Counted from the stretch's first letter, positions 31,492 to 41,567 are shown. The stretch is DNA of 64,000 nucleotides from Caulobacter sp. RHG1 (GCF_013181195.1 NZ_SMZP01000001.1:496001-560000); one strand, 5' to 3'. Notes: generated by a model not told the origin, from the sequence alone. Translations and numbers: made by a program.

Positions 31492-34236
31492 ATGACGCGT
31501 AGCGGAGCAATGGCCGGTGCGGCCGTGGGCCTTGTGCTGGCCTTCAGCGGGGGCCTGGCGTTCGCCGCGGACATCCCGTCTCCCGACAAGGCCTTCGCCC
31601 AGCCGGTCGGCAGCGACTACTTCCTGGCCGACTACACCGCCTACGAAACCTATCTGAAGAGCCTGGCCGCCGCGTCCGACCGCATGAAGCTGGTCGACAT
31701 CGGCAAGTCCGAGGAAGGCCGCACCCAGTGGATGGCGATCGTCTCGTCGCCAGCCAATCTGGCCAAGCTGGACCGCTACAAGGAGATCTCGCGCCAGCTG
31801 GCCAAGGCCGAGGGCGTCACCAAGGAAGAGGCCGCAAAGCTGGCCGCCGAGGGCAAAGCGATCGTCTGGATCGACGCAGGCCTGCACGCCACCGAGACCA
31901 TCACCTCGCAAGGCCAGATCCAAGTCCTGCATCGCATGCTGACCGCTCAGGACGCCGAGACCAAGCGCCTGCTGGACGAGACCATCATCCTGTTCGCACA
32001 CGACAATCCCGACGGCATGGAGCTGGTCAGCGACTGGTACATGCGCAACGAGGACCCGAAGAAGCGCGAGTTCAACTCGATCCCGCGCCTGTATCAGAAG
32101 TACGTCGGCCACGATAACAACCGCGACAGCTTCTTCTCGGCCATGGCCGAGACCACCAACGTCAACAAGCAGCTGTTCCGCGAGTGGTTCCCGCAGATCG
32201 TCTACAACCAGCACCAGACCGGCCCCAACGGCATGGTGGTGTTCGTGCCGCCGTTCCGCGACCCGTTCAACTTCAACTACGACCCGCTGGTCATGACCGA
32301 GCTGCAGGAAGTCGGCATGGCCATGCACAGCCGCCTGGTGGCTGAGGACAAGCGCGGCTCGGGCGCCCGCAGCGCCGCTTCCTACTCGACCTGGCACAAC
32401 GGCATGGAACGCTCGGTCGCATACTTCCACAACGCCATCGGCCTGCTGACCGAGATCATCGGCGGCCCGACCCCGACCACGGTGAACCTGGTCCCCGAGC
32501 TGCAGCTGCCCAACAACGACCGCCCCGCCCCCATCGCGCCGCGCGTCTGGCGCCTTCAGGACTCGCTCGACTACCAGATGACCATGAACCTGTCGGTCAT
32601 CGACTACGCCGCCCGCAACCGCGAGCGCCTGCTCTTCAACATCTGGAAGATGGGCGACAACAGCATCAAGCGCGGCAGCCAGGACAGCTGGACCATGACC
32701 CCGACCCGCGTCGAGGCCCTGGAAGAAGCCGGCAAGGGCAAGCCGGGCCCGTTCGGCGCCGCCGTCGACCCTACCCTGTACAAGGCCGTGCTGGAGACCC
32801 CGGAAGCCCGTGACCCGCGCGGCTACGTCATCCCGTCCGACCAGGCCGACATGCCGACCGTCACGGCCTTCCTCAACGCCCTGATCAAGACCGGCGTCGA
32901 TGTCGAGAAGGCGACCAAGGCCTTCACGATCGGCGGCAAGACCTATCCGGCCGGCTCGTACGTGGTGCGCACGGCCCAGGCCTATCGTCCGCACGTGCTG
33001 GACATGTTCGAGCCGCAGGACCACCCGCACGATCTGGAATATCCGGGCGGCCCGCCCAAGGCGCCGTACGACGTCACGGGCTACACCCTGGCCTACCAGA
33101 TGGGGATGAAGTTCGACCGCATCCTGGACGGCTTCACCGCCCCCACGGCGCGCGTGCCCGACCTGATCGCCGTCACGCCGGGCGCCATCAAGGGTTCGGG
33201 CAAGGCCGGCTGGTTGATCAGCCACGAGACCAACGCCAGCTTCACCCTGACCAACCGCCTGCTGAAGGCCGGCGCTCAGGTGCAATGGATCAAGGACGGC
33301 GCGAAGTCCGGCAAGACCGCCTTCGGTCCGGGCGCGATCTGGGTCCCGGCCTCGCCGGCCGCGCAAGGCGTTCTGGAACAGGGCGTCAAGGAGTTGGGCG
33401 TCGACGCCTGGGCCGTTGGCGCCAAGCCCGCTGGCGCGACCATCGCCCTAAAGCCGATCCGCGTCGGCCTGGTCGACGTCTATGGCGGGTCGATGCCGTC
33501 GGGCTGGAACCGCTGGATGTTCGAGCAGTTCGAAGCGCCCTTCCAGGTCGTCTATCCCCAGCGCCTGGACGCCGGCGACATCGCCAAGGACTTCGACGTG
33601 CTGGTGTTCCCCGACGGCGTGGTCCCCGCTCCGCAAGGCGGCGCCTTCAAGACCGGCCGCCCGTCGACCCAACCCAAGCCGGAAGAGATCCCGGCCGAGT
33701 ACCGCGCCTGGTTGGGCAAGATCAGCGACGAGAAGACCCTCCCGCAGATCGCCGACTTCGTGAAGGGCGGCGGCACGGTCGTGGCCATCGGCGCCTCGAC
33801 CCGCCTGGCCACCGCCTTGGGCGCGCCGGTCGACGTCGCCACCGCCAAGACCGAGAACGGCCAGGTGAAGCCCTACACCAACCGGGAGTTCTACATCCCC
33901 GGCTCGGTGCTGCGCGCCAAGGTCGATCCCAAGCAGCCGCTGGCCTACGGCGCGCCGGCCGACATCGACGTGTTCTTCGACCGCAGCCCGACCTTCACCT
34001 TGAAGGCCGGCGCGCAGGGCGTGGCGAAGGTCTCGTGGTTCGACACCGACAAGCCGCTGCGCAGCGGCTGGGCCGTCGGTCAGGAGAAGCTGAACGGCTC
34101 GACGGCGATGCTCGACATCGACCTGGGCAAGGGCAAGATCTTCGCCTTCGGGCCCGAGATCACCCAGCGCGCCCAGTCGTGGGGTACTTTCAAGTTCCTG
34201 TTCAACGGGCTGCTGTACGGGCCGGCGGCGAAGTAA
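31492..34236 (+). CDS. Secreted M14-family zinc carboxypeptidase-like protein
   Basis: 914 residues with a signal peptide of about 26 residues (hydrophobic 'AGAAVGLVLAFSGGLAFAA'). The N-terminal domain has His132 and Glu135 in 'DAGLHATETIT', the H-x-x-E zinc pair, plus 'HDNPDGMELVSDWYMRNEDP' and 'YNQHQTGPNG'. The C-terminal 500 residues include 'RVGLVDVYGGSMPSGWNRWMFEQF' and 'LVFPDG' segments, a glutamine-amidotransferase-like fold seen in large M14 proteins. It probably trims peptides in the periplasm. AAGGGGAA precedes ATG 31492; the longer frame is not used. Confidence 0.88.
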   Translation: MTRSGAMAGAAVGLVLAFSGGLAFAADIPSPDKAFAQPVGSDYFLADYTAYETYLKSLAAASDRMKLVDIGKSEEGRTQWMAIVSSPANLAKLDRYKEISRQLAKAEGVTKEEAAKLAAEGKAIVWIDAGLHATETITSQGQIQVLHRMLTAQDAETKRLLDETIILFAHDNPDGMELVSDWYMRNEDPKKREFNSIPRLYQKYVGHDNNRDSFFSAMAETTNVNKQLFREWFPQIVYNQHQTGPNGMVVFVPPFRDPFNFNYDPLVMTELQEVGMAMHSRLVAEDKRGSGARSAASYSTWHNGMERSVAYFHNAIGLLTEIIGGPTPTTVNLVPELQLPNNDRPAPIAPRVWRLQDSLDYQMTMNLSVIDYAARNRERLLFNIWKMGDNSIKRGSQDSWTMTPTRVEALEEAGKGKPGPFGAAVDPTLYKAVLETPEARDPRGYVIPSDQADMPTVTAFLNALIKTGVDVEKATKAFTIGGKTYPAGSYVVRTAQAYRPHVLDMFEPQDHPHDLEYPGGPPKAPYDVTGYTLAYQMGMKFDRILDGFTAPTARVPDLIAVTPGAIKGSGKAGWLISHETNASFTLTNRLLKAGAQVQWIKDGAKSGKTAFGPGAIWVPASPAAQGVLEQGVKELGVDAWAVGAKPAGATIALKPIRVGLVDVYGGSMPSGWNRWMFEQFEAPFQVVYPQRLDAGDIAKDFDVLVFPDGVVPAPQGGAFKTGRPSTQPKPEEIPAEYRAWLGKISDEKTLPQIADFVKGGGTVVAIGASTRLATALGAPVDVATAKTENGQVKPYTNREFYIPGSVLRAKVDPKQPLAYGAPADIDVFFDRSPTFTLKAGAQGVAKVSWFDTDKPLRSGWAVGQEKLNGSTAMLDIDLGKGKIFAFGPEITQRAQSWGTFKFLFNGLLYGPAAK

Positions 34237-34661
34237 GGCCGACCACCAGAAGGACGTCATCCCGGACCGCAGGGGCCCCGGGATGACGTAGTTTGAGAGT
34301 AGCAGGCAGCCTCGGAGAAAAGCTCCGGGGCCGAAGAAGCGCTCCGGGATCTCAAGGGGGTTGGGATCCCGGAGCTTGCCTTTCGACGCCGACTGGCGAG
34401 GACGTCGATCGGCCGAGGTTCCCGTCTGGACCGCAAACTGGAGAACCCTGAGACGCAAGGTGCCTCAGGCGTTTCCCGGCGACTTTGACCTCACGCAAAC
34501 TCCACAAACGAAATCGGCGCCGAGGGGGCAGCCCCGGCACCGATGATCGTGTCTTGAGACCCATCCGGTGGGTGGATCAGCCTCGCGGCGCGATCGGCTC
34601 GACCGGCCGGACGACATACTCACGCGTCGTCCAGCCCTTGGCCGAGGTCTCGCAGCAGGCG
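34237..34661. repeat. Intergenic region with two REP-like palindromes
   Basis: ACGTCATCCCGG (34254-34265) and CCGGGATGACGT (34278-34289) form a perfect 12-bp inverted repeat; GCTCCGGGATC (34341-34351) and GATCCCGGAGC (34365-34375) form another of 11 bp. Both contain a CCGGGAT core and resemble extragenic palindromes. They lie between convergent genes and could act as two-way terminators. The rest holds only short frames. Confidence 0.6.
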
Positions 34662-37600
34662 CTAGAAGCGCTTGCTGAAGTTCATGTACCAGTAGCGGCC
34701 CGTGGCGTTGTGCATGGCGCCCGAGTAGCCGAAGTTCGACGCCGTCAGCGGCGGGGCCTTGTCGCCGACGTTGCGCACGCCGACGCGAACGGTGGAGCCG
34801 TCCATCCGGCCGTCCTTGAAGGCGTACTGGCCGTACAGGTTGACCGTGGTCCAGTCGCTGATCGGGAAGTACTCGCCGTTCACCTGCGCCGGGCCGGTAT
34901 CGTAGGCGCCGCCGACATAGTTGACGAACGCGCCCGCGCCCCAGCCCTTGTTGCGCCAGGTCAGGCTGGCGGTGCCGCGGAACTCCGGGAAGCCGTCCAT
35001 CTTGATCTGGTCGCCGGCGCTGAAGATCGTGACGCCCGGCAGGGCGCCGGACGCAACGGCTTGGGCCAGCAGCGACTCGATCGGGCTGGGCGACTGGTCG
35101 AACTTGGTCAGCTTGGCCACGTTCACGGTCAGGCCAAAATCGCCCCAGGGGGTGTCGTCCAGGTCGTAGTCGATCGTGAAGTCGACGCCCTGAACCATGC
35201 GCGGCTGCAGGTTCTGATAGACATCGTTGATGTAGGCGATGTTGCCGACCGTGGCCGTGCCGACCGGTGCGTCGCGGACGACGTTCGGGTTGGACGAGCC
35301 CTGCTGGCGCAGCAGCCAGTCATAGGCGATCTGGTTGTAGCCGCCCAGGATGCCGATGACGCCCTTTTGACGGATCGACCAGAAGTCGGTCGTCAGGGTC
35401 AGGCGACCATAGTCCGCCGGAATGAAGGTCGGCTGATACACGAAGCCGACGGTGGCGTTATCGGCCTCTTCCGGCTTCAGGTCCTTGTTGCCGCTGCGGA
35501 TTTCGATGGTGCTGATGCTGGCGCAGGTGGTCGCCGTCGGGTTGTTGATCCGGCAGGCCGCGAAGTCGCTGCGGCTGTTCGAGACCGTCGTGCCGTCGCT
35601 GTAGAACTGCGGCAGGTTCGGCGCGCGGAAGCTCTGCGAGACCGAACCGCGCAGGGCGAAGCCCTGGCCGACCTTCCAGTAGATCGCGCCCTTGGGCTTC
35701 AGCACGTTGCCGAAGTCGGAATACTCCTCGTCGCGGGCGGCGATCTGCAGGCTGATTTCCTCAACGAACGGGATGTTCATTTCGGGCGAGATCACCGGGA
35801 TGGCGAACTCGAAGAACGCCGAGACGATCGAGCGATCACCCTTGATGTCCGGCGCGCCCGAGGCGCCCATGACGTCGGTGCTGTACGTCGTGCCGGTGAC
35901 GCTGTTGGTATACTTGATCGTGCCGTCCAGGCGGTCGTCACGATCGTCCTTGTAGGTCTCGCGACGGTACTCGACGCCCGCCGCGAAGCCGACGTCGCCG
36001 CCCGGCAGCTTGAACAGGTCCTTCTTGGACACCTTGAAGTCGGCCAGGGCCAGCGAGGTCTCGCCGATCCGGTAGACGTTGATCAGGAACGAGTCGATCG
36101 TCGCGCGGTCGCTGGGCGTGGTGTCCGGACCCGACCAGTTGGCCAGGTTGCCGCCGTTGAACGGGTTGTAGGCCGAGGCGTCCGTACGGTTGACCGCCTG
36201 CTGGAACAGCGTGTTGCTGATCGCATTGTGGGTCATGTCCTTGGTGCGGGCGGCCGAGTACAGCATGGCCGAATCCCACTTCCAGCCATTCCACGAGCCC
36301 TTCAGCCCGCCCAGCAGGCGGAAGCTGTCATCGGTCACCGTGTAGGTGCGCGGGCCGGTGTCGACCGGACGGTAGGTGGTGATGTTCATCGCCAGGCCGC
36401 CGGTCGGAACGCCGGTCAGGCCAGCGATGCGGTTGGGGCTGGTGATCGCCCCGAAGGGGTTCCAGTAGGCGTTGGCCGCGATGCTGATCGGCGCGGTGCT
36501 GAGCGGGGCCGACTGCTCGCGGCTGCCGGTGAACAGGGCGTGGTAGTAGCCCGCCTCGCCATAGGCGGTGATGTCGCCGAAATCGTGCTCGACCGTCGAG
36601 AACAGGTTGGTCCGCTCGACGCCGCCACGCAGGGTGCGGTCGCGGTTCTCGTCATAGCGCAGCTCGCGGTCGGCGGCGCCGGTGATGGTGCCCGACTTGA
36701 TGCAGAGGCTGCCGGTGAGGACCGCGCTGGAGCAACCGGCCGCGGTGTTGGCCGCCGGCTCGATGTGGAACACGCCCGAAGTCGTCAGCGCCGTCGCGCC
36801 CTGGCGGACCACCGTCGAGGACGGGATGAGGGTGAACGAGCCCCAGGGGCTGGACGTCGTGCGGCTGTCGAAAGTGGTGTTGCCCGCCCAGGGCGTACCC
36901 TCGACCTGATAGCGGTGATCCTCGCTGGACGCATAATCGCGCTCGGTGGCCATCATTCGGCTGCGGCCGGTGTAGTTGCCGAAGAAGGTCAGGCGCGTGC
37001 CGTCTTCCAGACGCGTGCCGGCCTTCACATTGACCGAGCCTTCACGATAGCCGGTGCCTTCCGAGCCGCCGATCTGGGCTTCCATGCGCAGGCCGCGGAA
37101 CTTGGTGTCCAGCACGGTATTGACCACGCCGGCCACGGCGTCGGTGCCGTAGATGGCCGCGGCGCCGTCGCGCAGGACTTCCAGGCGCTTGACGCCCGCG
37201 ACCGGGAACGAGTTGGTGTTGACCGTCTGGACCGGGACGAAGTTCTCGGTCTGGGTGCCGGGCGCCATCACGGCCCGGCGGCCGTTCAGCAGGGCCAGGG
37301 TGTTGCCGGTGCCCAGGCTGCGCAGGTTCAGCGAGGCGATGTCGCCCCGCGCGTCGTTCAGGTTGCCCGTCGTGCGGGCTTCCTGGAACTGCACGTCGCC
37401 GGCCTGCGGGATCGAGCGGAACAGCTCGTCGCCCGACACCGCGCCGGTGGCGATGATGTCGTCTTCACCGACCACGGTCACGGGCAGGGCTTCAGTGGTG
37501 CGAGCGCCTTCGATCTGCGAGCCGACGACCACGATGGCCTCGACCAGCTGGGCCTCTTCAATGCTCGCGCCGGCCTCCGCGCTGACGGACTGGGGGCGGA

Positions 37601-37940
37601 CGGCCCCAGAACCTGCGGATTGGGCCTGGCGCAGCGTGATGGTCTTGCCGTCGTCCGACTGGACCACCAGGCCCGCGGCGGCGGCCAGACGGGCCAGGGC
37701 GTCGGCGTCGGCGACATCACCGGTCACGGCCGGCGTGCGCTTGCCCGAGGCGGCCTCGAACGGGAACAGGACCTGCTTGCCCGATTGCTTGGCGAAGGTC
37801 TGCAGCGCGGTGACCGCGTCACCGGCCGGAATGTTGAAGCTGTGGCGAGCGTCTTGCGCCAAGGCCGGACCGGCCAGAACCAGCACGGCGGCAGACGCCA
37901 TCAGGAAGCCGCGAACCGTGCGGCGAGTGTCGATCGACAT
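34662..37940 (-). CDS. Large TonB-dependent receptor with STN signalling domain
   Basis: 1092 residues. Signal peptide about 1-28 ('MASAAVLVLAGPALAQ'), then an STN domain ('FNIPAGDAVTALQTFAKQSGKQVLFPF' region, about 33-105), a plug with 'AIVVVGSQIEGARTTEALPVTVVGEDDI' and 'RLEVLRDGAAAIYGTDAVAGVVN', and a barrel ending 'YWYMNFSKRF'. The STN domain and the fecI-fecR pair upstream indicate a transducer that signals substrate binding to its own sigma factor. The substrate may be a peptide or siderophore; neighbours include peptidases. Separated from fecR by 130 bases. Confidence 0.95.
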   Translation of the reverse strand: MSIDTRRTVRGFLMASAAVLVLAGPALAQDARHSFNIPAGDAVTALQTFAKQSGKQVLFPFEAASGKRTPAVTGDVADADALARLAAAAGLVVQSDDGKTITLRQAQSAGSGAVRPQSVSAEAGASIEEAQLVEAIVVVGSQIEGARTTEALPVTVVGEDDIIATGAVSGDELFRSIPQAGDVQFQEARTTGNLNDARGDIASLNLRSLGTGNTLALLNGRRAVMAPGTQTENFVPVQTVNTNSFPVAGVKRLEVLRDGAAAIYGTDAVAGVVNTVLDTKFRGLRMEAQIGGSEGTGYREGSVNVKAGTRLEDGTRLTFFGNYTGRSRMMATERDYASSEDHRYQVEGTPWAGNTTFDSRTTSSPWGSFTLIPSSTVVRQGATALTTSGVFHIEPAANTAAGCSSAVLTGSLCIKSGTITGAADRELRYDENRDRTLRGGVERTNLFSTVEHDFGDITAYGEAGYYHALFTGSREQSAPLSTAPISIAANAYWNPFGAITSPNRIAGLTGVPTGGLAMNITTYRPVDTGPRTYTVTDDSFRLLGGLKGSWNGWKWDSAMLYSAARTKDMTHNAISNTLFQQAVNRTDASAYNPFNGGNLANWSGPDTTPSDRATIDSFLINVYRIGETSLALADFKVSKKDLFKLPGGDVGFAAGVEYRRETYKDDRDDRLDGTIKYTNSVTGTTYSTDVMGASGAPDIKGDRSIVSAFFEFAIPVISPEMNIPFVEEISLQIAARDEEYSDFGNVLKPKGAIYWKVGQGFALRGSVSQSFRAPNLPQFYSDGTTVSNSRSDFAACRINNPTATTCASISTIEIRSGNKDLKPEEADNATVGFVYQPTFIPADYGRLTLTTDFWSIRQKGVIGILGGYNQIAYDWLLRQQGSSNPNVVRDAPVGTATVGNIAYINDVYQNLQPRMVQGVDFTIDYDLDDTPWGDFGLTVNVAKLTKFDQSPSPIESLLAQAVASGALPGVTIFSAGDQIKMDGFPEFRGTASLTWRNKGWGAGAFVNYVGGAYDTGPAQVNGEYFPISDWTTVNLYGQYAFKDGRMDGSTVRVGVRNVGDKAPPLTASNFGYSGAMHNATGRYWYMNFSKRF

Positions 37941-38070
37941 CGTTTCTAGTAACCCCTCATAGCGCCCTCCATCCCCTTTGGGAGGTGCGCCCTACACGTC
38001 CGACGGGCGAAACCGTGGTTTCCGCCATGCGACATGTGGAACTTTTTTTGCCCCCCCTTCCCCTGGGGGA

Positions 38071-39066
38071 TCAGCTGCGCCGCGACAGCCGGATGGTCCC
38101 GTCCTGGCCTTCGGCGGCGCGGACCGAGAAAGCGTGGGTCACGGCCGAGACGAAGCTCTGGGGCTCGGTGGTCTGGAAATAGCCGGCCAGGCGCAAGCTC
38201 GAGATCGACGGATCGGCGATGCGGATCTGCTGGCGATTGTAGCGGTTGAACTCGGCCACGGCCTGTTCCAGCGACTGGCCGTTCAGCGCGATCGCGCCCT
38301 GGCGCCAGGCCAGGCTGCGGTCGATCTCGCTGTCGGAAATCTCGCGGGACCGGCTGCCGGCGGAATCGTAGATCGCCGCCACGCCGGCCTTCAGACGCAG
38401 CTCGGCCTGCTGGCGGTTGGGTGTGGGGTCCAGCTCCACCGCCCCCTTCTTGACCGTGACGATCGCGCCGTCCGAGCGCAGGCGCACGGCCATTTCCGAC
38501 ACGCCGTCGGCGGACAGCACCGCGTCGGCGGCCTTGACCACGAACGGCCGCGCGTCGCGAGCCGCCTCGAACACGGCCTCCCCGCGCATGAGCCGCACCT
38601 CGCGCACGCCCTTGCGATAGCGCACCACGACCTTGCTGTCGGTGTTCAGCTCGATACGGCTGTTGTCGCTGAGCACCACGACCCGGCGCTCGCCGATCGC
38701 GGTGGCGTAGGCGGTGGACGTCCCGAACGACAGAGCTCCGGCGGCGACCAGGCCGGCCATAGCGCAGGCCGCAAGGCCGCGAGCCCACGACGAACCGCTC
38801 AGGCTCTTCAGTTTCGGACGGCGCACCGGGGCCAGCAGGTCGGCGTCGATGCGCACATCGGCGGGGCGATAGACGCGCACGCGCTCCAGCCGCGTCCAGG
38901 CAGCCGCTTCGCGCTCATAGGCGGCTTCGTTCTCGAAACTCTCGCCACGCCAGACCTCGAAGGCGGCGCGGTCGGCGTCCGAACACGAAGCATCGTCAAG
39001 CCGGACCACCCATTGGGCGGCGGCCTGCCTTACCGCTTCGCGTCTTGATCCCGTCTCGCGCTCCAT
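38071..39066 (-). CDS. FecR-family anti-sigma/sigma regulator
   Basis: 331 residues. An N-terminal DUF4880 region ('AAAQWVVRLDDASCSDADRAAFEVW') is followed by one membrane segment near 97-115 ('AACAMAGLVAAGALSF') and a periplasmic FecR domain ('IGERRVVVLSDNSRIELNTDSKVVVRY', 'VRLMRGEAVFEAARDARPFVV'). It relays the signal from the receptor's STN domain to the ECF sigma factor. The start overlaps the sigma gene by 37 bases, giving tight coupling. Confidence 0.93.
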   Translation of the reverse strand: MERETGSRREAVRQAAAQWVVRLDDASCSDADRAAFEVWRGESFENEAAYEREAAAWTRLERVRVYRPADVRIDADLLAPVRRPKLKSLSGSSWARGLAACAMAGLVAAGALSFGTSTAYATAIGERRVVVLSDNSRIELNTDSKVVVRYRKGVREVRLMRGEAVFEAARDARPFVVKAADAVLSADGVSEMAVRLRSDGAIVTVKKGAVELDPTPNRQQAELRLKAGVAAIYDSAGSRSREISDSEIDRSLAWRQGAIALNGQSLEQAVAEFNRYNRQQIRIADPSISSLRLAGYFQTTEPQSFVSAVTHAFSVRAAEGQDGTIRLSRRS

Positions 39067-39620
39067 GAGCGTCCTTCGTCGACCTTGTTCCTGCGACCGA
39101 TACGCCGTCCCAGCTTGTCGGAACAGTACCGAAGGCCCTTTGCCAGATGCTTCTCAACAGTAGAGACGGATAGTCCCAGCCGAACCGCTATCTCGTCCGG
39201 CGACAGGCTGTAGACTTTTCGCATCGTGAAGACGCGCCGACATTGCGTCGGGAGTTCGGCGATGGCGTCGGCCAGGGCCTGAAGCTCTTCGCGTGATTCG
39301 AGCACCGCATGGACGCCCGGGGCTTCGTCGATCGGCTCGATACGTTCGAAATCGGCGACGGCGGTGATGGTCAGCACCTTGCGGCGGCGCAGGGCGTCGA
39401 GGGCGCAGTTGCGCAGGATGCGGGTGGCGAAAGCGCCGGGATTGCTGATCTCGCGCCAGGTCTTGCAGGCGATCGCCCGGGCGAAGGTCTCGTGGACCAA
39501 GTCTTCAGGATCGCTCTGGCCGTCACGGCAGAACTGCCGCGCATAGGCCAGCAGGTCCGGCTCCAATGGCAGGATCTCCCGCCGGAACCAGGCGCGCCTG
39601 TGTTCATCCTCATGCGTCAT
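39030..39620 (-). CDS. FecI-like ECF sigma factor
   Basis: 196 residues. Region 2 ('LLAYARQFCRDGQSDPEDLVHETFARAIA', 'PGAFATRILRNCALDALRRRK') and region 4 ('LADAIAELPTQCRRVFTMRKVYSLSPDEIAVRLGLSVSTVEKHLAKGLRY') are both complete. It is expected to transcribe the receptor and fecR when the receptor is occupied. ATG 39620 has GGAGGCG 4 bases before; the frame extends to 39668 without a ribosome site. Confidence 0.93.
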   Translation of the reverse strand: MTHEDEHRRAWFRREILPLEPDLLAYARQFCRDGQSDPEDLVHETFARAIACKTWREISNPGAFATRILRNCALDALRRRKVLTITAVADFERIEPIDEAPGVHAVLESREELQALADAIAELPTQCRRVFTMRKVYSLSPDEIAVRLGLSVSTVEKHLAKGLRYCSDKLGRRIGRRNKVDEGRSWSARRDQDAKR

Positions 39621-39667
39621 AAACGCCTCCCCGAGGCGCAACCAAACCGATTGAGGCGGCAATGGCA

Positions 39668-39693
39668 ACCCGGCGACGCCTCCGCCGCCGGGT
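39668..39693. terminator. Hairpin between the MHS transporter and sigma genes
   Basis: ACCCGGCG and CGCCGGGT form an 8-bp stem with a 10-base loop in the 88 bases after the transporter stop (minus strand). There is no T run; likely a weak or rho-dependent end. Confidence 0.4.
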
Positions 39694-39708
39694 CCAAGGC
39701 TCTATTGC

Positions 39709-41352
39709 CTAATCGTCGATCACGTTGTGGCGGGTGTCCTTCAGGAACAGCGCCCCGACCACCGCCGTGATCCCGGCGATGATCACCGGGTACCAGAGGC
39801 CAGAATAGATGTTGCCCGTCGCCGCCACGATGGCGAAGGCCGTGGTCGGCAGGAAGCCGCCGAACCAGCCGTTGCCGATGTGATAGGGCAGCGACATCGC
39901 CGTGTAGCGGATGCGGGTCGGGAACAGCTCGACCAGCATGGCCGCGATCGGGCCGTAGACCATGGTCACATAGATCACCAGCAGCGCCAGCAGGCCGACG
40001 ACGGCGGGCTTGTTCACCTGGGCCGGGTCGGCCTTGGCCGGATAGCCGGCGGCGGCAAGCTGCTCGCCCAGGTCGGCTTCCCACGCCTTGCGGTCGGCGC
40101 CGGCGGCCATGCCCTGCAGCGTCACGCCGCCGACCTGAACCGACGTGCCTGCGCCAGCCGGCGCGGCCTGGACGCTGTAACTGACGCCCGCCTTGGCCAG
40201 ATAGGCCTTGGCCACGTCGCACGGGGTGTTGAACTGGGCCTTGCCGATCAGGTCGAACTGGAAAGCGCAGGTCGAGGGATCCGTCGACACCACCACGGGG
40301 GCCGAGGCCTCCGCATGGGCCAGGGCCGGGTTGGCGTAGGTCGTAATGCCCTTGAAGATCGGGAAATAGGTCGCCGCCGCCAGCAGGCAGCCGAGCAGGA
40401 TAATCGGCTTGCGGCCGATCTTGTCCGACAGCCAGCCGAAGATCACGAAGAACGGCGTGCCGATCAGCAGCCCCAGGGCCACCAGCGTGTTGGCCTGCGC
40501 CCCGTCCAGCTTCAGGGTCTTTTCCAGGAAGAACAGGGCGTAGAACTGGCCGGTGTACCAGACCACCGCCTGGCCCATGGTCAGGCCCACCAGCGACAGC
40601 AGCACGACCTTGAGGTTCTTCCACTCGCCGAAGGCCTCGGCGAGCGGCTTCTTGGTCCCCTTCCCTTCCGCGATCATTTTCTGGAAGGTCGGGCTCTCGT
40701 GCAGCTTCAGGCGGATCCACAGGGACACGCCCAGCAGCAGCATCGAGACCAGGAACGGGATGCGCCAGCCCCACTCCTTGAAGGCGGCCTCGCCCAGGGT
40801 GGTGCGGGTGATCAGGATCACGGCCAGCGACAGGAACAGGCCCACCGTCGCCGTGGTCTGGATCCAGCTGGTATAGAAGCCGCGCTTGCCGTCCGGCGCG
40901 TGCTCGGCGACGTAGGTGGCCGCGCCGCCATACTCGCCGCCCAAGGCCAGGCCCTGGACCAGGCGCATCAGAACGAGGGCGATCGGCGCCGCCACGCCGA
41001 TCTGGGCGTAGGACGGCAGCAGGCCGACGACGAAGGTCGAGACGCCCATCAGCAGCATGGTGATCAGGAAGGTGTTCTTGCGGCCCCAGATGTCGCCCAG
41101 GCGTCCGAACACCACCGCCCCCAGCGGCCGGATCGCGAAGCCGGCGGCGAAGGCCAGCAAGGCCAGGATGAAGCCGGTCGTCTCGTTGACGCCCGAGAAG
41201 AAGTGGCCGGTGATGATCGCGGCCAGCGAGCCGTAGAGATAGAAGTCGTACCACTCGAACACGGTGCCGAGCGAAGACGCCCCGATCACCAGCACATCGC
41301 GCCTGCCGCCCTTTTCGTGCGGTACAGGCGCAGCTTGGCTGTCAGCCCCCAT
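39709..41352 (-). CDS. MHS-family MFS transporter (organic acid/osmolyte symporter type)
   Basis: 547 residues, longer than the usual 430-450. Twelve membrane segments are visible with family motifs 'FEWYDFYLYGSLAAII', 'RPLGAVVFGRLGDIWGRKN' and 'LALGGEYGGAATYVAEHAP'. The extra length is a polar insertion of about 105 residues between the eighth and ninth segments, containing two cysteines ('PSTCAF', 'TPCDVA'), probably periplasmic. MHS members carry 2-oxoglutarate, citrate, proline/betaine or shikimate with protons. It lies upstream of the sigma gene on the same strand; substrate is unknown. Confidence 0.9.
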   Translation of the reverse strand: MGADSQAAPVPHEKGGRRDVLVIGASSLGTVFEWYDFYLYGSLAAIITGHFFSGVNETTGFILALLAFAAGFAIRPLGAVVFGRLGDIWGRKNTFLITMLLMGVSTFVVGLLPSYAQIGVAAPIALVLMRLVQGLALGGEYGGAATYVAEHAPDGKRGFYTSWIQTTATVGLFLSLAVILITRTTLGEAAFKEWGWRIPFLVSMLLLGVSLWIRLKLHESPTFQKMIAEGKGTKKPLAEAFGEWKNLKVVLLSLVGLTMGQAVVWYTGQFYALFFLEKTLKLDGAQANTLVALGLLIGTPFFVIFGWLSDKIGRKPIILLGCLLAAATYFPIFKGITTYANPALAHAEASAPVVVSTDPSTCAFQFDLIGKAQFNTPCDVAKAYLAKAGVSYSVQAAPAGAGTSVQVGGVTLQGMAAGADRKAWEADLGEQLAAAGYPAKADPAQVNKPAVVGLLALLVIYVTMVYGPIAAMLVELFPTRIRYTAMSLPYHIGNGWFGGFLPTTAFAIVAATGNIYSGLWYPVIIAGITAVVGALFLKDTRHNVIDD

Positions 41353-41567
41353 AAAACGAACCCTTCCCTACTTCTCTCACGTCGACGCCGCGTTGGCCGC
41401 GGTCGCTCCAGTCTTCGCAAAGCCTAGCTCACCGAACGTCACTCTTGCGACCTCGGAATTCTGGGTACCGGTCACTTTTCCTGCTGAGCAAGGGAATGCG
41501 CCGCTTTTCCACTGCGCGATGCGCACCTGAGGTGGTACCGCCTGAACTCAGTAATCGGGGGAATGAC

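Noticed and set aside
34584..34661. Protein-like tail 'CCETSAKGWTTREYVV' on the minus strand behind the receptor stop
   Set aside because: The frame has no start codon after an upstream stop and only about 33 codons; too little to call a gene or remnant.
34485..37949. 1154-codon open frame on the plus strand opposite the receptor gene
   Set aside because: Its translation is Val/Asp/Arg/Gly-rich without any domain and mirrors the minus-strand receptor; a high-GC antisense shadow.
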